Assembly: GCF_030272615.1 (NCBI RefSeq)
Contig: NC_081411.1
Location: 208,350,244 to 208,414,243, forward strand
Length of the DNA stretch: 64,000 nucleotides
Origin: Cryptomeria japonica
Taxonomy: Eukaryota > Streptophyta > Pinopsida > Cupressales > Cupressaceae
Reading direction: 5' to 3'
Shown here in pieces: positions 46,019 to 56,693 of this stretch. The notes under the pieces are model-generated. The model was given only the letters and a program-made list of their open reading frames with translations, was not told the origin of the DNA and ran no database searches. The position numbers and the translations under genes are program-made. How positions within the stretch are numbered: position 1 is the first letter of the stretch; every line of letters starts with the position of its first letter.

Positions 46019-49000
46019 CTATTTTACTGGTTTTGCCCCCGGTTTGACTGTTAAATGATGCATTACTAAATCGGGGTCTAGTCTAGGCATATCAGCATAA
46101 GACCATGCGAAGTTGACTTGTCGTTCCTTAAAGAAGCTTATGAACCTTGCTTTCTCGGCCTCTGTCAATGATTGAGCCAAAAATATGTTATGTGGAACCT
46201 CTGTTGTACCAATGTTTGTCTTTATAGTCTCCTCTACCAACATGGATGATTTTTCCTCGTATGATGCTGGGAGAATGTCAAGCCTTCCATCTTCGGGCGC
46301 CTCAGAGAGGTTTTCACCCTCAGATACGTCCTTTCTTTTTACTTTTTTAGAGTCAGATAGCGCCACAGTGTGGTTTTCGCCATAAGACCCTTGTTTTGTT
46401 TTTATTTTCACATTTTTGCGACTAGAAGGCCCGACACCCTCACCAAAGTATGCCATGTTATTAAGCTCTATGGCGTATCCTGCTTTATGGTCTCCAAGAG
46501 GAAGATCATCGCGAATGCCAAGATAATCGACAATAGCTTCATCATTTTGAAATGTATCAAGCTGTGCTGGTCCATCCTGATCCCAGTCAATGAGTTGGGG
46601 GTGAACGAGGGGAAGGTCTTTAGTGTTTTCAGAGTTCGCAAGGCTAATAGTGAAGATGTGGTTATATTCAGGTATGTCAAGATAGTTATCGAGGTCGTCA
46701 ATGGCACTCTCCTCATCAGTTTCGATCGTGAGTGAATCCAAATTATCATCACTAGTAGCACCCTCAGGGACAGGTGTCCTCATCCTATGTGATCTTGACC
46801 TAGGGCCTTGAAACGAAGCTTGTGCGGGATCCTTATGGGTCGGTTCTTGACCAACTCTGAATTTCTTGTAAAACTCCTCCTCCTTTGTAGGTTCATCTGG
46901 CTCTCTAAATGTCTCGTTGAGCTCATAGTCACTGGAGGATTTGTCTGAACCCCATTCCCATTCGTTGGAATCTGTAGAATAGTCATCTTCTTGTTGGACT
47001 TCAGCCACTTTGACTCGCCATATCTGTTTTGTTCTTTTATTGTGAATCTTGGGATTTAGAAAACCCAGCCCCTTGGAGCGTTCCCTTCTTGTAGTTAGCT
47101 CAGGTTGTAGAGGCTCCATGACACCTTCTTTGCGTAGTCCGAGAGGGCTTTTTCCATCATACCCAAATCTTTGTAGAATTTTGAAACCTTTGCCATAGTT
47201 CTCACAGGGTATTATAATTTGATCATGTGTATCCTCTTCAGCGTCCTTATATAGCATTTTATATAAATTTTCTTCCTCTAGTTCGCCCCATTTTTGAAAG
47301 ATGGTAGGATCCCATTTGAGTAACATGATGGAGATTTGCTTATTAGGATGTGGCCTCCCATATTCCTTGGGAGAGGTCATGACTTGTCGTAAAAACATTG
47401 TTTGATTCAGAGTGTATTCTCCCATGCCTTTGTCTTGAAACTTGGCTCTAAGTTCACCTTGTTTGGATGTCGAGGGCTTTAATGACTCAGGATCAATATA
47501 TGCTGAAGAAGGAGTAGCCTCACGATTGCTGGGAATGATAGTCTCAGTATGTGATCTCAAGTTATTGCAATATATGAATGGATTTGGATCACCATTGACC
47601 GTTACCTCGACTCCATTATAAGGAAACTTAATGCATTGGTGGTATGTTGATGGGACTGCCCTCATTTCATGAATCCACGGACGTCCTAGCAATATGTTAT
47701 ACGTGAGGTCTAGATCCAGGACTTGACAAACCACATCCTTTGTGACTGGCCCTATTCTTAGTGGTAAGATGACTGTGCCCTTGGACGAACGCTCTTCATC
47801 ATCATAAGCCTTAATAGTGATTTGGTTTGTAGAATTTACAGCTTTGTCAGAATATCCCAATTGTCTAATGGTGTTCAATGTACAAATATTAAGACCTGCT
47901 CCTCCATCTATCAGGACTCGCTTTATTCGGTGTTTATGTATGAAGGCCTCAATATGTAGAGGTGCATTATGAGGCTGACTTATGGAGGCGTCATCGGCTT
48001 CTATGAATGTGAGGGAGTGTGGAACGGATAAATATCCCACCATGGCTTGAAACTGGTCCACGTTTAGATCAGTAGGGACAGCAGTATCTCTCAAGGTTTT
48101 GTCAAGGACAGCTTTATGTGCAGGAGATATACGTAAGAGCTCAAGAATAGAGATGAGTGCGGGTGTTTTCCCTAATTGCTCTACAAGGTCGTACTCAGGC
48201 TTGGTAGATGAAAGATTGGTATTCTTAGTAGAGGCACCAGGCAATGTGATCTTACCTCGACGGGTTGTAACATGACATTCGGAGGTAGCTTTGGATGAAG
48301 ATCCCACACCTTTTAGGACAATTTTAGGTCTTTGAGAAGAATTCTCAGGATTTTTATTTTTGATAGTAATGGTAGAAATATGATTGTCCATTGAGATGTG
48401 ATTAATAGTGGAATCATAATTGTAAGATGCTCTGGTGTAATTGGCTTGATCATCTGTGACTTTGCCTTTTCCTTTGTCATGTTTTGGGAATGGTTCCTTA
48501 AACACCTCATGCTCTTGATTAGATGAATGTCCCTCAATCTCAATATCTCCTCTGTCAATGAGATCTTGTACAATGTTTTTCAATCGATGGCAATTACTTG
48601 TCTTGTGACCCTTGCTCTTATGAAACTCACAATATTCATCATCATTCCACCAATTCGGTTTTACCTTTGGTTCATATGGAGGAAAATCTGGGACTGTGAT
48701 CACTTTGTTTGCTACAAGCTTTTTGAATACTGATTCAAGTGGTTCTCCCAATGGAGTGTACTTCCTTCGTGGTTTAGCAGCCGTTTGATTGTTCACTTGA
48801 TTGTTGGTAGAACTTGATCCAGAAAAGACGAACTTTGGTCTCACTGTGTTGGCATCAACAACACCATCATTAACTGTGTTCTTGTTCTTGTTCCAAAATT
48901 TTGGTTTGTCCTTTCCTTTGAAGTCCTCTTTGTTTTCTTTGAATAGCTTGATAACTCCTTGTTCGATTAAGACCTTTTCTGTTGCTAGGCCCTTTTCAAT

Positions 49001-50455
49001 GACATCCTTGAATGTAGACAAACAAGCTTTTCTGAGATCATAGCCAATAGCCTTGTTAACATTTTGTGTGAACATCTCCACCATTTGTTTTTGTGGGATC
49101 TCACAAGAGCATCTGCTAGCTAGGTTTCTCCATCTCTGTAAAAATGTTGCGAAATATTCTCCTTCTTTTTGTTTAGTATTGCACAAGGTAGTAACTGAGA
49201 CATCTGTTTCAATGTTGTAAGAAAAATGCTGAATGAATGCTTCTGCCAAGTCGCCCCATGACTTAATACCGGGAGGTAATTGAGAAAACCATTCCATAGC
49301 TTGATCTCCTAAGCTCTGTGGGAACAACCTCATCAAGTATGTTTCTTCTGCCGCTACCTCAATGCAAGCTGTGAAGAATTGTCTTATATGTGCCTTAGGG
49401 TCTCCTCTCCCTCTATATTTGTCGAATTTTGGTGTTACAAAGTGCGGAGGAAACGGAGGCATTGGAATGCTCTTATCAAATGGATAAGGGCATATATCTC
49501 TCATAGTATATGTGGGTTTTGATGTGCCCATGTCTTCCACTTTCTTTTGTAGATCTCTAATTTGTTGCTCCAAATTATTTTTGGGAGGAGATGGATTTCT
49601 TGTAGCATATCCCATGTTTGAAACACCCATTTGAGGAGGAGCTTGTTGCATGTATGGATGATACTGATCGTAAACATGTCCATATGGAGGTCTATATTGT
49701 TGCGACATGTATGGAGCACTTGGCATAACTTCTTGTTGAGGGACCCCATATCTGTTTTGTGTGTATAAACCATATTCAATAGGCCTTTCATTTTCCATTG
49801 TGTTGCCCCCAATTTTGGCATGAGGTCTCCTTGTGTCAAAATTTTGAGGAAGTCCTTGAGTATCCATTTGTCTTGGTTGACCCATATCTTGAGCATGTGT
49901 TTGAGCATAAGGCCTCCATGATGGTCTTTGAGTGTAAGTATCATGCATTTGAGCTTGTGTATGTGGGATTGCTGGTTTTTGAAGCAAAACTGATGGTGAC
50001 TCAGGCATCATATTCAGTCCTCTATTTCCTCCACTATTTGGTCTCCTTTGATCCATGTTGGATTGAGTTTGTTGTGAGGGTCGACTTTCCATAAGTTGAG
50101 ATAAGTCAAAATCATGTGGTATTTTAGCTCCACTTTGTGCCATCATGTTTAGGAAATATTGACGATCTCTCCTCATTATCTCTTCAACCAATCTATTGAA
50201 TTGAGGATCCATTATAGATTCTTGTATGTCTGCTGAAAGTATTGAAGAATTGTCCACGGTGTCATTGTGTGTAGCGTTGTGTATAGTGTTTGCGCTTTCC
50301 ACATTTGGATTGTGTCTATAAACATTCATGTCTGGTAATGTAGTGTGCTCAGGATTGTAGAATAGATCATTGTCATACTCATAAGAACTCATGTTTGCGG
50401 ATTCTTGAGCTTCTTTAACTATTCTCCTAGACTTTTGAAGGCGGGTTTCAACCAT
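46019..50455 (-). CDS. gag-pro: E1 gag-protease
   Basis: 1478 codons from ATG 50455. The N-terminal 300 residues are Gln/Pro/Met-rich. A coiled coil (LEQQIRDLQKKVEDM) is followed by the retrotransposon gag domain (about 345-480, with GDPKAHIRQFF and SLGDQAMEWFSQLP). A modified knuckle, CEFHKSKGHKTSNC, lies near 605 with His at the second position. The aspartic protease near 848 has LIDGGAGLNI and later ILLGRPWIH. A G-patch-like segment (FGYDGKSPLGLRKEG) lies near 1098, as in other plant gypsy polyproteins. The frame ends at TAG 46019-46021, with KPGAKPVK before and KLRKMHP after, inside a stretch that normally leads straight into RT. Confidence 0.95.
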   Translation of the reverse strand: MVETRLQKSRRIVKEAQESANMSSYEYDNDLFYNPEHTTLPDMNVYRHNPNVESANTIHNATHNDTVDNSSILSADIQESIMDPQFNRLVEEIMRRDRQYFLNMMAQSGAKIPHDFDLSQLMESRPSQQTQSNMDQRRPNSGGNRGLNMMPESPSVLLQKPAIPHTQAQMHDTYTQRPSWRPYAQTHAQDMGQPRQMDTQGLPQNFDTRRPHAKIGGNTMENERPIEYGLYTQNRYGVPQQEVMPSAPYMSQQYRPPYGHVYDQYHPYMQQAPPQMGVSNMGYATRNPSPPKNNLEQQIRDLQKKVEDMGTSKPTYTMRDICPYPFDKSIPMPPFPPHFVTPKFDKYRGRGDPKAHIRQFFTACIEVAAEETYLMRLFPQSLGDQAMEWFSQLPPGIKSWGDLAEAFIQHFSYNIETDVSVTTLCNTKQKEGEYFATFLQRWRNLASRCSCEIPQKQMVEMFTQNVNKAIGYDLRKACLSTFKDVIEKGLATEKVLIEQGVIKLFKENKEDFKGKDKPKFWNKNKNTVNDGVVDANTVRPKFVFSGSSSTNNQVNNQTAAKPRRKYTPLGEPLESVFKKLVANKVITVPDFPPYEPKVKPNWWNDDEYCEFHKSKGHKTSNCHRLKNIVQDLIDRGDIEIEGHSSNQEHEVFKEPFPKHDKGKGKVTDDQANYTRASYNYDSTINHISMDNHISTITIKNKNPENSSQRPKIVLKGVGSSSKATSECHVTTRRGKITLPGASTKNTNLSSTKPEYDLVEQLGKTPALISILELLRISPAHKAVLDKTLRDTAVPTDLNVDQFQAMVGYLSVPHSLTFIEADDASISQPHNAPLHIEAFIHKHRIKRVLIDGGAGLNICTLNTIRQLGYSDKAVNSTNQITIKAYDDEERSSKGTVILPLRIGPVTKDVVCQVLDLDLTYNILLGRPWIHEMRAVPSTYHQCIKFPYNGVEVTVNGDPNPFIYCNNLRSHTETIIPSNREATPSSAYIDPESLKPSTSKQGELRAKFQDKGMGEYTLNQTMFLRQVMTSPKEYGRPHPNKQISIMLLKWDPTIFQKWGELEEENLYKMLYKDAEEDTHDQIIIPCENYGKGFKILQRFGYDGKSPLGLRKEGVMEPLQPELTTRRERSKGLGFLNPKIHNKRTKQIWRVKVAEVQQEDDYSTDSNEWEWGSDKSSSDYELNETFREPDEPTKEEEFYKKFRVGQEPTHKDPAQASFQGPRSRSHRMRTPVPEGATSDDNLDSLTIETDEESAIDDLDNYLDIPEYNHIFTISLANSENTKDLPLVHPQLIDWDQDGPAQLDTFQNDEAIVDYLGIRDDLPLGDHKAGYAIELNNMAYFGEGVGPSSRKNVKIKTKQGSYGENHTVALSDSKKVKRKDVSEGENLSEAPEDGRLDILPASYEEKSSMLVEETIKTNIGTTEVPHNIFLAQSLTEAEKARFISFFKERQVNFAWSYADMPRLDPDLVMHHLTVKPGAKPVK

Positions 50456-50948
50456 GAACTAGGTGTTTGGCAATATGTGAGAGACTAGACGGAAAATATG
50501 ACAAGAGTATGGAAGACCAAGAGTTGTATGAAGTGTAAATGAATCTGAGGTGTACTTGCAATGTCCAAAGTGTAAGACCAAGTATGTAAGTAGTAGAGTA
50601 GGTGTGACTTCCAAAGAGAGGATAGTTTATCTTGATGAGGTAAGCTGACCTTGACTCTAAGTAAGACCAAATGAGACCCAAAGGTAAGAAACCTTGATGA
50701 GGGACCACTTAGCAAAGTGTTGTTGTATGTAGTGTGTTGACAAAGTATGATGAGGACAAGCAAGTGACCTTTTGACTCAAGTTTAGACAAGTATGAATGT
50801 AAAATGAGATGTGAAGCAATAATGGACTATGTGAGACCTTAGAACAGGCTGAATGCTAGATGAAATCTAAAGAGACAACCTAGGAAGCTCAAGTATGCCG
50901 AAACTGCTTTCTTTTGTTTGTTTGACTGTTAAAATTTTCAAATCCTGA

Positions 50949-51234
50949 CACAGACGCTTCTGTATACTTCACAGACGCGGTTTTAAGACACAGACGCTAC
51001 TCTGTTTAACGCAGACGTGATTCTGAGATTTTCCTGTTGATGTTTGCTGTGACTGTAACAGTTTTTGCAATTTTGGACATAGACGCGCCTGTATACTTCA
51101 CAGACGCGATTCCCAGACACAGACGTGCTTCTGTTCGACACAAACGCAGATAAAAACACATACGCTATTATGTACTTCACAGACGTGTTTATCCGACACA
51201 GACGCGGTTTTAACAGACACAGACGCGTTTCTGT
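50949..51234 (-). repeat. E1 leader array 1 (CACAGACGCG motif)
   Basis: About 12 copies of CACAGACGCG and variants on the + strand, at 15-40 base spacing; in element sense CGCGTCTGTG. It is 500-780 bases upstream of the gag ATG. Confidence 0.9.
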
Positions 51235-52450
51235 AACCTTCGTGCAATCTTTCCTATCTGTGAAGTTGTTTTGTTGTGACCAAATCTGATTATTCGACTG
51301 TTTTTCGTGACAAGAGGACACAGTGTTGATGACTCAATGTTTGCTAGTGTTTAGACTCCAAAATGACTCCAAGAAAGTGTGTTGTTTGATGTAAAAAGTT
51401 TTTGCATACACTTGAAGACACAAAAGACACAATGTTTTGCTGTTTGGTCTTGATTGTTTGAGTGTTTATCATAAGTCAAGCACAATTCTTATGGCTGGCC
51501 AAGACAATAGTTGTTGATCCCACATGGGGTTTTACCCCCGAGGCTACGCTATTCAGAGCGGATACTTAGATGCTTGACCTCACTGGCTCCACCCTCGGCA
51601 CTCACTTCTCGGGTCAGCCAAGCATCAGTCCCCATGAAAACTCCCCATGGCGAACTTTGTATCTCTACTAAGAACCGTATGTGTGTGGGCCGCTACCAGA
51701 GGTCCGACCTCCTGCCCCAACAACTAGAAGGATTTGGGCCTCTAAAACAAAATGGTGCTAGTAAGGGCATCCGCTCGTGTGGCCATACATGCGGCACTTT
51801 CAGCTCTGTAAATACAGAAGGCTCCCAACCGGTAGGGGTTACGCCCTACAAATGATCAAATAAATTTGATCAAACGGGTTTATGGGGAGACATAGTGTCG
51901 GTATGAACTAATCAGCACACGTTATTCATAGTTTTCACCATGAATACATTTGATTATAGTGGTTTGGATGAGGTGGGTTTTCCTCGCTACCACTTGGGTC
52001 GTTCTCTTCTCACTAGTAGTCCTAATGACCACATGGGAAGACAGGCCCTCTAAAGATTAAACAAAAAGAGCCTATTGCTCAAGACACAAAAGACAATGAT
52101 TCAATTTTAGTAAGACAATTGAAGTGTTTGCTAAGCTATGAAAACAAGGCACACAATAGAAATTACAAAACCCTAGCTAAGGCCCTGCAACAAAATTGTT
52201 AGTAGTTTGGATTGTTTCAAATGATAACCCCTTCCTGCAAGCACACAAGTTAGGTAAATTTTTAGAAAACCCAAAAAGACTTTGTGAAAAGGGGCCTTCA
52301 ACAAAAACGTATTTGTCTCCAAAGCAAGCTGCACAAACCAGGTTAGCTAGATCTGCAAAGGTTAGCCGAAAATAAACCGGATCTGAAACCCTAAGTACAA
52401 AATCCGAAAACCCGAATCGAAAAACTTGAAAAATTTTGCAAAACAGAATG

Positions 52451-52708
52451 CACAGACGCTGTTATACCAGACACAGACGCGTCTGTCCGACACAGACGCG
52501 GTTCTGTAATTCACAGACGCGATCACAGAACACAGACGCTTCTTTCTGCTACAGACGCGATAAGATGATGCACAGACGCGATTCTGAATCACAGACGCGA
52601 CTTTCGGAAACCTGCAAAAATAGAAAATGACAGAAACACAGACGCGATCCGAGATATCGCAGACGCCTCTGAAATACAAAAACGCGATCCGAACACTCGC
52701 AGATGCGG
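52451..52708 (-). repeat. E1 leader array 2 (CACAGACGCG motif)
   Basis: About 12 copies close behind the primer site, some joined head to tail into the palindrome ACAGACGCGTCTGT. It is the same motif and orientation as array 1. Confidence 0.9.
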
Positions 52709-52797
52709 AAAAAACCTAAAATATCGTCGAAATCGTCCGATCTGCAACTTCAAAAATGCAAACTCTGCAACAAAAATGTTAAATGCAAAGGGACAAG

Positions 52798-52816
52798 AGT
52801 CCCACCGGGCGTGCCA
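52798..52816 (-). promoter_or_regulatory. E1 primer binding site
   Basis: On the + strand AGTCCCACCGGGCGTGCCA ends in CCA three bases before the LTR at 52820. It should pair with a tRNA 3' end; I could not assign the tRNA with certainty, although it resembles a diverged tRNA-Lys end. Confidence 0.7.
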
Positions 52817-52819
52817 AAA

Positions 52820-53591
52820 TGTATATGGTGAAAATGGATAACAATGATAACAATATTGAAAGACTAAAATGGATTCAACCACTAAACCCTAGCCTAACAA
52901 TGAACAAAGATCCACCATAACATATGAAGATAACCTAAGACAATGCAAATAACTCAAAATCATAAAGATTATACCATCACATGTCCACTAGGGTTTTGAT
53001 CTCCATTCTTCCTATCTCCATTGATCTTGCTTGATATACTTGCTCTCAGATTTTTGTATGCACATGAGCTCAACAAAGAACGGAATGTGGTTGCAAGTGG
53101 AATTGTAGTGTAGCCAAGTACTCCAAAATCAGTCATTAGGGTTTGACAATGAAGAAAGCATCTCCTTAAATAGAAGACACAATATGAAATGGAGGGTTAA
53201 GATTGAGAGGTGTAAAAAGAGAGGTCGGCTAGGATTAGAGGGTAGGTATAAGAAATACCAAAATAATGAAAGAGGTAGGTAGTGTAGGAATTAAGAGATG
53301 AATGACATGTGTCATGTGTAGAAAAGGATAATGAATTAATTAAATAAATAAAGATTTATTTAATTAATAGAAGAAGTAGGACAATTAAATAAATAAAATA
53401 TTTATTTAATTTAGAAAAGGGATAATTTAAATAAATAAATGTATTTATTTAAATGAGAAATAAGGCTAGAAGAGGATAAATGAATTAATTAAATAAATAA
53501 AGATTTATTTAATTAATAGAAGAATTAGGCTTAGATAATTAAATAAATAAAATATTTATTTAATTAGACATGACAATTTTAGGTGTCTACA
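52820..53591 (-). repeat. E1 5' LTR
   Basis: Identical to 38644-39415 over all 772 bases. In sense it should carry the promoter for gag-pol transcription. Target duplication GAAAG follows at 53592. Confidence 0.95.
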
Positions 53592-53596
53592 GAAAG

Positions 53597-54227
53597 GTAG
53601 ATACCTCATTGAGTTTCTTAGGAGACTCATTCGTTACCTTGTTGCTATGTAGGTCACTGTGGTTTTGCGACTGGATGAGACAAATTTGACAGATGGTTGA
53701 ATGATGGAACACCACATGTCTTCATCCGATAACTGTCCCATGGGTTCACTTGAGACCGAATGGGAAGCAACAAGTCACACTTTGAGCAGACTCTAATGAG
53801 ATTTATGCAGGAGATGGAGGCAAGATAGCAGAGAGAGGATTTCATTGAGATGGAACTGGAAGGATTGCCTTCCCACCCTTATAGAGACCAGTTCGCCGAA
53901 GGAAATGTACTGGTGTGGTGCGAGGGAGAGTTAGGATGGACTGCGTGGCTCCCCCCCTTGGGAGATAATATTGATCTTGACTCCTCCTTCCTCTTTAGTT
54001 AGTCGACAACATGTTTCCTCTATAATATATTTTGTATATGTTACATCCAACTCTGTAATTTTGTGATTCAGCCGCAACCTGTGTATAATACTCACATGAT
54101 ATGTCCCGCTGACCTTCCTGCCATGGATTTTTTGTCACTATGAGATCTATCTACTAGTCGACTGTATGTTTTCCAGCCTAATCTACTGAATTTTGTAATG
54201 ATATTTTATGATACTTAATACAAAAAA
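53597..54227 (+). other. LINE ORF2 end, 3' UTR and A-rich tail
   Basis: After the E1 target duplication the ORF2 frame stays open for about 30 codons to a TGA. The rest is a 3' UTR that ends ATACTTAATACAAAAAAA. The A tract merges with the target duplication, so the exact tail length is ambiguous. Confidence 0.75.
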
Positions 54228-54241
54228 AAAATATTTATACA

Positions 54242-55003
54242 CAAAATAAAAGCACAAAGGGTTATCTAAGAGGGAGCTTCTTGAATATTTGACCATATGA
54301 TATTTTTCTATTATACGATGTCTACAAGATCACAAGTCTTCATTATCAAGATTTGAAAACACTCCATCAGGTACTGTACAAGGAAACCAGCCAAAGCTGA
54401 CTTCCAAAAATTCAACCTTTCATACAACGTGCAGCACAACAATTAATTCTACTTTAATCATTCTGTAATATCAACGGTGATTTTCGATATCTAATGAAAT
54501 TTTGAAACCTAAATAATCGCAACTCAGGGAAAATGTTTGGTTTTAACGCCACCTTAGTAATAAATAAATAAATATGGAACCGTCTTTTGTATTTTACTGT
54601 ACGTATTTTCAAACAATACAAAATTCATTATAGCTAAAATTTCCTCTAAAAACAGATACGTTTTCTTCGAACTCAAACGATGGTAAAATCCATAATAGCC
54701 AAAATCTATTGTAAAAGTTATTAATAGCTGTTTTTTTTTTGAATCTTAGCTATTTTGACTATTTTATTATTTTATATTATTTAATAAGACTATTTTTTTA
54801 AAACTACTCTAAAATTAGCAACGTTTCTGTAATAAAGTCCTTAATCTAGGTAGTGGGTAAATAAATTCTTCTGTCAATGGAAATTAATTACTGTGCAAGG
54901 TGCTGTTGCAACAGATTACCTATGTATTTTTTTAAGGATATTTATATTTTCGTTTTTGAGTTTCTGACTGCTGTTATGCGTATATACGGTCTTGCCTCAT
55001 CCG
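54242..55003. other. AT-rich DNA upstream of the Agenet-ENT gene
   Basis: No gene. It has short A/T runs and lies between the LINE target duplication and the presumed promoter. Confidence 0.6.
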
Positions 55004-55009
55004 TATAAA
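55004..55009 (+). promoter_or_regulatory. Candidate TATA box of the Agenet-ENT gene
   Basis: CCGTATAAAGC about 30 bases upstream of a plausible start near 55035, ahead of the presumed 5' UTR exon. Based on position only. Confidence 0.4.
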
Positions 55010-55034
55010 GCTCAAAATTCTGTTAATTGCCATG

Positions 55035-56675
55035 CATTTGTGAGCTCACAATAATAATCTTCTGGCAAAGAGAGAGTAATGAGGGTTTGAAAGGCCAAGG
55101 GTTTGAGTATTGTTGTGATGTATGTGCCCTTAGTTGGAGCTTCTGAAATCGATTCAAGAATTTGAGTTGCAGGGAATTTAAGGATCAGTTTTAGTTTTGC
55201 TTGTAAGTTTCTTCTTTTAATTTTTTCAAATAATTCGTCTTTCTTTGGAGGTGTTATCGTCTGCCAAAATCTGTTTTTTTTTTCAGTTTTGCAATCATAT
55301 GCAAATTTTGATTCAATTTTGGTTACGCAGTCTTTTAATTTGAAATATAGATAGGAATTAGGCAGTCAATGTAGGTTTTTGGGTAGGGGTGTTGTAGTTT
55401 TCTTTTGTTTCTTTTGAATTAAATTTCTTACATGAAGAAATCGACATACCTTGATTTTAGCTCTATTGTAATTCCGTTTATTCGATTTGTTTTGTATTTT
55501 TTGATGTGCTAAAAGCCACAATAGGGCTGCAGCTTTTGTTACTTTCTCTCTGGTGATCTCTTTCAGGATTTTGCAACGGAGTTGCATTTTTTCGTTTTTG
55601 AAAATTTATTTTTTTATAATTTTGCTTTTAAAAAAAAGATCTGTGCCTATTCTTTTGACATTTCTGCAATTGTACATTTACTTTTTGGTTTTCTTTAATA
55701 ATTTTTAGCTTCCTTTATATGTAATAATTCTGGAAAAGAAATTAGTAATTTTCCTTTTAATATCACACAAATTAGGAAGTTTAATGTAAATGTAGTTATT
55801 GTTATCTCATTTCTGTGGATCTTAGCTGTATTGTTTTATTTTTACTTACAAGGAGGGTTTTATAGTTTCAAAAAACTGGTTAATAGATCTTCTTTGGTAA
55901 ATATCTGAAATTGTTCAAGGAATTCAGTGTTTCTTTGATTATTTTAAACTGTTTTAATTGTACAATCAATATTTGCTTGGGGTTATCTGGTTTGCTATGA
56001 CAGATTCTTTCCTCCTTATTTGCAGTTTCTGAATAAATTTTAGGTTTTTTTAAAGAGATGCAGTAGTCTTTTTTTTCTTTTAACTTCTACGATGATATTC
56101 TTTTTCTTTGCCATTTTTTAAGGTGTTGTAATCTCGTTTCTTAGAAATCTTTTTTTAGATCAAGGAAGGAACAGCTAGACCTCTTTTTGGGTTTTTCTTT
56201 TGAACTAATTAGATTTGTTAAATTTCTATGGATGGACATTTTTATTTTGTGTTTCTGGAATTACCTGTCATTTATTTTTAATGCAGTGAAAGAAGAAAGA
56301 AAAACAAAACTGCTGCATTATTATGAAGTTGTAGAAAAGAAAGTCCAAACGTAGTTATCTTGTTTCTGTAGCCCTTCCATATTGTAATTTTTCTTTTGTT
56401 CCAAGGGTTTTTAAGAACATTTTATAAGATCTGGAAAGTGAGTGATAGTGGCAAGTGCATATGGAATTAAGGGTTTCCTTGTTTCAAATTTTCTCTTTTT
56501 TATCTTTCTTTCTGAAGGGATCTTTGTTTTTAAGTTTATCTCGCTTGCCTATTCTTTAATGGGATGTGAGAGTACAGTGTATATCAAAGTGAAATTAAAC
56601 AAAAGAAAAAGCAGATGTTGTTTGGCCTTGCTGACTATATCTTCTTTTTTGTTTCTTTTTATTTGTGAATTGCAG
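55035..56675 (+). other. 5' UTR exon and leader intron of the Agenet-ENT gene
   Basis: A non-coding exon would end at the GTAAGT donor at 55203. The T-rich intron runs to GTGAATTGCAG at 56675, 18 bases before the ATG. Leader introns of this size are common in plant genes. The 5' end and the exon are inferred. Confidence 0.45.
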
Positions 56676-56693
56676 GGACCTGAATAGTATAGC

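Larger units (their letters stand above)
50456..52797 (-). other. E1 5' leader
   Basis: About 2.3 kb between primer site and gag ATG. It holds two motif arrays (annotated separately) and between them a GC-richer block (51490-52060) of unknown role, possibly a packaging or ribosome-entry structure. Short frames such as 51511-51855 on the opposite strand show no family signal. Confidence 0.7.
38644..53591 (-). mobile_element. E1: young Tat-lineage Ty3/gypsy retrotransposon
   Basis: 14,948 bp with 772-bp LTRs that I compared base by base and found identical, flanked by the 5-bp target duplication GAAAG (38639-38643 and 53592-53596). Sense order: 5' LTR, primer site, 2.3-kb leader with two motif arrays, gag-protease, amber codon, RT, RNase H, a second RNase H, integrase, a 3.5-kb 3' region with an antisense PMD gene, purine tract, 3' LTR. 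The second RNase H and the long 3' region place it in the Tat lineage. Identical LTRs indicate very recent insertion. Confidence 0.95.
32953..54227 (+). mobile_element. L1-like LINE, split by nested element E1
   Basis: Starts after AAAATATTTATACA (32939-32952) and ends in an A tract followed by the same 14 bases (54228-54241), a target duplication typical of target-primed reverse transcription. Without E1 and one copy of its 5-bp duplication the LINE is about 6.3 kb: a 5' region of about 500 bases, ORF1 with a CCHC knuckle, ORF2 with endonuclease, RT and a C-terminal zinc-finger region, and a 3' UTR of about 570 bases. Both ends are present, so this was a full-length insertion. Both ORFs now carry stops and frameshifts. 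Confidence 0.88.

Noticed and set aside
42950-50455. Plus-strand frames inside E1 gag-pol (for example 43436-43846, 46370-46735)
   Set aside because: Shadows of the long minus-strand gag and pol frames; no family signal.
51511-51855. 114-codon frame in the E1 leader
   Set aside because: No recognisable domain and antisense to the transcript leader; more likely part of a structured non-coding region.
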